Source: Kuafuiihalomonas sp964477875
GTDB taxonomy: Bacteria > Myxococcota > Kuafuiibacteriia > Kuafuiibacteriales > Kuafuiibacteriaceae
DNA: 25,775 nucleotides
Reading direction: 5' to 3'
NCBI GenBank assembly: GCA_964477875.1
Contig: CAYZFR010000040.1
Coordinates: forward strand, 1-25,775
In this document: positions 23,669 to 25,775 of the stretch, piece by piece
Position numbering within the stretch: the first letter of the stretch is position 1
How the letters are laid out: every line of letters begins with the position of its first letter
Made by a program: the position numbers and the translations under genes
The notes under the pieces: generated by a model
Told to the model about the DNA's origin: nothing
The model's database searches: none
What the model saw: only the letters and a program-made list of their open reading frames with translations

Positions 23669-24616
23669 ATGACCGAGCCGGGCCGCCCGACCAAGGACCC
23701 GCCCCCGGGCAGCGGGCGGCCCGGCTCCCCCCTCCTTCATCGCGCCACCGTCGACCTCACCGCCAGCCCGAGTCCGATCGAGACCACCACCGTCGACCTC
23801 TGGCGGAGCAACGAGCACGAGCTCACCACCACGCTAGCCGCGTTTTCCTTCGCCGAGACCTCGAGCTGGAAGGACGGACCGGGGCTTCTGTTCTTGGAGG
23901 CCTTCTGTTTCACCTGGGCCGGCATCGCCTTCGGCTCCGTCGTCCCCGAGCAGGCGGGCGTGGTGGCGGTGTTCCTGACCGCGGCGGCCCTGAGCTCTCG
24001 TTTCAAGCGTATCGGCTCCGCCGCCGAGCGGCTCGCCAAGGGGCGGCGAGGCTCGGAGCTGTTGCGAGCGGCGGGGACCTTCTTTGCCTCCTTCGGAGGG
24101 ATGTTCGTCGCCTTCTGTGCCTTCGCCCTCACCGCGGGACCCGACGCCACCGCCGCCCGCTTCGCGTTCGCCCTCCAGGCCGGCGATGCGAGCGGCGAGC
24201 CGCTAAGCCCCCAGCGCTTCCACGCCGGATGGGGTTTGATCGGCCACAACCTGCTCGTTCTGGCCTCGGCCTACGTCCTGGCCCTGGTGTACCGAGGCTT
24301 TGGAGGTCTGCTCGCCCTGGCCTGGAACGCGTGCAGCTGGGCCGTGACCTTGGTGCATTTGGTGGGTGGGCAGCTCGGCCCCGAAGCTCTGGTCGCGGTC
24401 GTAGCGTTGGCGCCTCACATGGCCATCGAGGCGACGGCTTACGCCCTCGGCGCCCTGGCCGGGATGCGGACCGGCGTCTATCTCATCCGGCGCAGCCAGG
24501 TCGCTTGGGCGGGGGCGTGGCTTTTGGGGTGGGCGGCGTTGCTCTGTCTTGCGGGGGCCCTGCTGGAAATGTTTTGGCCGCGATGGATCCTCTCGCTGTG
24601 GAGCGCCGGACCGTGA
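23669..24616 (+). CDS. SpoIIM-like (stage II sporulation protein M family) membrane protein
   Basis: A 315-residue protein with a hydrophilic N-terminal region (1-70) followed by about six hydrophobic segments (roughly 76-108, 134-156, 190-208, 211-232, 240-265, 279-300). The SpoIIM/DUF95 signature is approximated by GLIGHNLLVLASAYV (189-203) and APHMAIEATAYALGALAG (248-265), where PH...E is the conserved element. In Bacillus, SpoIIM acts in septal peptidoglycan remodelling; in non-sporulating bacteria the family is of unknown role. The long N-terminal region and the sequence between segments differ from the Bacillus protein, so this is a distant member at best. It starts 3 bases after the fasciclin stop codon. 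Confidence 0.6.
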   Translation: MTEPGRPTKDPPPGSGRPGSPLLHRATVDLTASPSPIETTTVDLWRSNEHELTTTLAAFSFAETSSWKDGPGLLFLEAFCFTWAGIAFGSVVPEQAGVVAVFLTAAALSSRFKRIGSAAERLAKGRRGSELLRAAGTFFASFGGMFVAFCAFALTAGPDATAARFAFALQAGDASGEPLSPQRFHAGWGLIGHNLLVLASAYVLALVYRGFGGLLALAWNACSWAVTLVHLVGGQLGPEALVAVVALAPHMAIEATAYALGALAGMRTGVYLIRRSQVAWAGAWLLGWAALLCLAGALLEMFWPRWILSLWSAGP

Positions 24617-24636
24617 TGTAGTTCGGGCTGGCGCCC

Positions 24637-25704
24637 ATGCTCCCCGTGTTGCTCTGTCTGGCGGCTGCTTTGCCGTCGGCGCCCCCCGCCCCCGACGCGG
24701 GCCGCGCCAGCTTGGACCTGATCAACGACGCCTGGTCGACCGGCCTCGATGAAGGCTTCTCCAGTCGCTTCCGATTGGTGAACCGGGTTCGTCCATGGGT
24801 GGGCCGCGGCTTTTCAGCCTGGATGCCGGCGACGTGGCGCAAGGAGCTGGTGGCCGAGTACTGGTCGGCGGCCGCCCAGTTTGACATCTACACGCCGACG
24901 GATCTCGACGCGGATCAGGTTGTGGACCTCCTCGACGACCGTCCCTACGCCGGCTACATCTCTGGGATCCTGGGGCTCGACTTCGTGTTTCGAGACTCGC
25001 CGGTGACCGGAGGAGGTTTTCACAACTTGGCGACGACCCTGGAGGTGGGCCTGGTCGGCCCGAGCACCGGCGCCGGAGACTTTCAGCGCGAATGGCACGA
25101 GACGCTCCGTGGGCTCTTCAACCGCAACATCACCCCAAGGGATCCGATGGGCTGGGGCATCTACGAGATCCCGAACAGCGTGCTGGTCGGCGTTCGCGCT
25201 CGCTACGAGGCGGAGTTCTTTCGAAAGGAGTGGTCACCGAAGAACCCGCCGCGAGCCGAACGAGACGGCTCCGTGCCCCGGATGCTGATGTCGGGCTGGG
25301 TCGACTCAACGCTAGGCACCCGAAAGACCTCGCTCGGCTTTGGCGCCACCTTTCGCTTCGGCCTCACGCCCGAGATCGTGACCGAGGGGGTGCTCCCGAT
25401 ATCGAGCTGGGCCACGCCCGGCCGGCCCGAACGACCATTTCAGCTCTACCTGCAGGCTGGCCTGGGTCTGGACGCGGTGTTCTTCGACGCGTTCCTCGAC
25501 GGCCCCATCGGCACCAACGCTCCCCGGGTCGACCGGCGACCCGTGAACGGACAGATGAACCTGGGCTTCGTCCTGCGCTTCGGCCACCTGGAGCTGTTTT
25601 ATCGCCACATGGTGCTGACACGGGAGATCGCTGAGATCCCGCCCATAGGCGTGAAGGTCCAGCAGCTCGGCCAGTTCATCCTCACCTGGGCCTGGGGAAA
25701 TTGA
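24637..25704 (+). CDS. Lipid A deacylase LpxR family (DUF2219) outer-membrane protein
   Basis: A 355-residue protein with a short signal peptide (MLPVLLCLAAALPSA). The LpxR pattern is clear: Asn30-Asp31 in LINDAWSTGLDEGF, the DDRPYAGYISG hallmark (100-110), His154 in REWHETLRGLF followed by GWGIYEIPNS, then alternating amphipathic beta strands ending in LILTWAW-type aromatic sequence near the C-terminus. In Salmonella LpxR, Asn9, Asp10 and His122 are catalytic, and Asn30, Asp31 and His154 appear to match them. The enzyme removes the 3'-acyloxyacyl chain of lipid A in a calcium-dependent reaction at the outer membrane. Whether this one uses lipid A or another lipid is not shown. It begins 20 bases after the SpoIIM-like stop and is the last gene before the hairpin. 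Confidence 0.78.
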   Translation: MLPVLLCLAAALPSAPPAPDAGRASLDLINDAWSTGLDEGFSSRFRLVNRVRPWVGRGFSAWMPATWRKELVAEYWSAAAQFDIYTPTDLDADQVVDLLDDRPYAGYISGILGLDFVFRDSPVTGGGFHNLATTLEVGLVGPSTGAGDFQREWHETLRGLFNRNITPRDPMGWGIYEIPNSVLVGVRARYEAEFFRKEWSPKNPPRAERDGSVPRMLMSGWVDSTLGTRKTSLGFGATFRFGLTPEIVTEGVLPISSWATPGRPERPFQLYLQAGLGLDAVFFDAFLDGPIGTNAPRVDRRPVNGQMNLGFVLRFGHLELFYRHMVLTREIAEIPPIGVKVQQLGQFILTWAWGN

Positions 25705-25735
25705 TCGGAGCCAACCGGGCCCCCTAAGACCGCAA

Positions 25736-25766
25736 GCCGGAGAGAGCGCGCAGAGCTCTCTCCGGC
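25736..25766 (+). terminator. Strong hairpin, possible terminator without T-tract
   Basis: A perfect 12-base inverted repeat, GCCGGAGAGAGC (25736-25747) and GCTCTCTCCGGC (25755-25766), with a 7-base loop. It lies 31 bases after the LpxR stop. The next bases (ACGCAGTGA) are not a T-run, so it is either an atypical terminator or an mRNA-stabilising structure. The window ends nine bases later. Confidence 0.6.
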
Positions 25767-25775
25767 ACGCAGTGA

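Noticed and set aside
1..25775. tRNA, rRNA, CRISPR arrays and insertion sequences
   Set aside because: I found no tRNA-like cloverleaf, spaced repeat array, transposase motif or rRNA sequence on either strand by eye.

Overview
The window is high-GC bacterial DNA (roughly two thirds G+C by eye), densely coding on both strands. No rRNA, tRNA, CRISPR array or insertion sequence was seen. The gene style suggests the Myxococcota or a related former-deltaproteobacterial lineage: many lipoproteins, a secreted DUF1588-like cytochrome paired with a Tat-exported DUF1501 protein, proline-rich linkers, and a type I polyketide synthase (PKS). This placement is inferred from content and was not tested against a database.

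Layout. (1) 1-2973, plus strand: the end of a proline-rich protein with a TPR-like tail and an apparent frameshift, a small cysteine-rich lipoprotein, a class I/II aminotransferase coupled to it by ATGA overlap, and a histidine-phosphatase family protein. (2) 2995-5816: phosphatidylserine synthase PssA on the minus strand, divergent from a membrane-anchored alpha/beta hydrolase that overlaps a tandem LEA14-type lipoprotein. (3) 10302-5849, minus strand: a probable operon of an endonuclease/exonuclease/phosphatase-fold enzyme, a DUF1588-like haem protein, a lipoprotein, a Tat-exported DUF1501 protein and a small acidic protein. (4) 10320-12947, plus strand: aminopeptidase N. (5) 12948-13266: the only long non-coding stretch, AT-rich in part, with inverted and direct repeats and a sigma70-like promoter candidate. 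(6) 13267-22378, plus strand: a three-gene biosynthetic operon. (7) 22496-25704, plus strand: a two-domain fasciclin protein, a SpoIIM-like membrane protein and an LpxR-type lipid A deacylase, ending in a strong hairpin.

The standout is the 13267-22378 operon. It encodes a fatty acyl-AMP ligase, a free acyl carrier protein and a 2344-residue megasynthase whose domains run KS-AT-ACP-KR-DH and then a C-terminal PLP-dependent alpha-oxoamine synthase (AOS). The first five domains have the order of PUFA and enediyne synthases rather than of ordinary modular PKSs. The AOS replaces a thioesterase and carries a DEAHSIG motif like serine palmitoyltransferase. The simplest reading is that a fatty acid is activated and loaded on the ACP, extended with malonate, reduced and dehydrated to a 2-enoyl thioester, then released by decarboxylative condensation with an amino acid. 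The product would be an alpha-amino enone, that is, a sphingoid-base-like lipid that already carries a 4,5-double bond. The amino acid, the number of extension rounds and the downstream steps cannot be read from the sequence. The neighbouring lipid A deacylase and surface proteins make an outer-membrane lipid role attractive but unproven.
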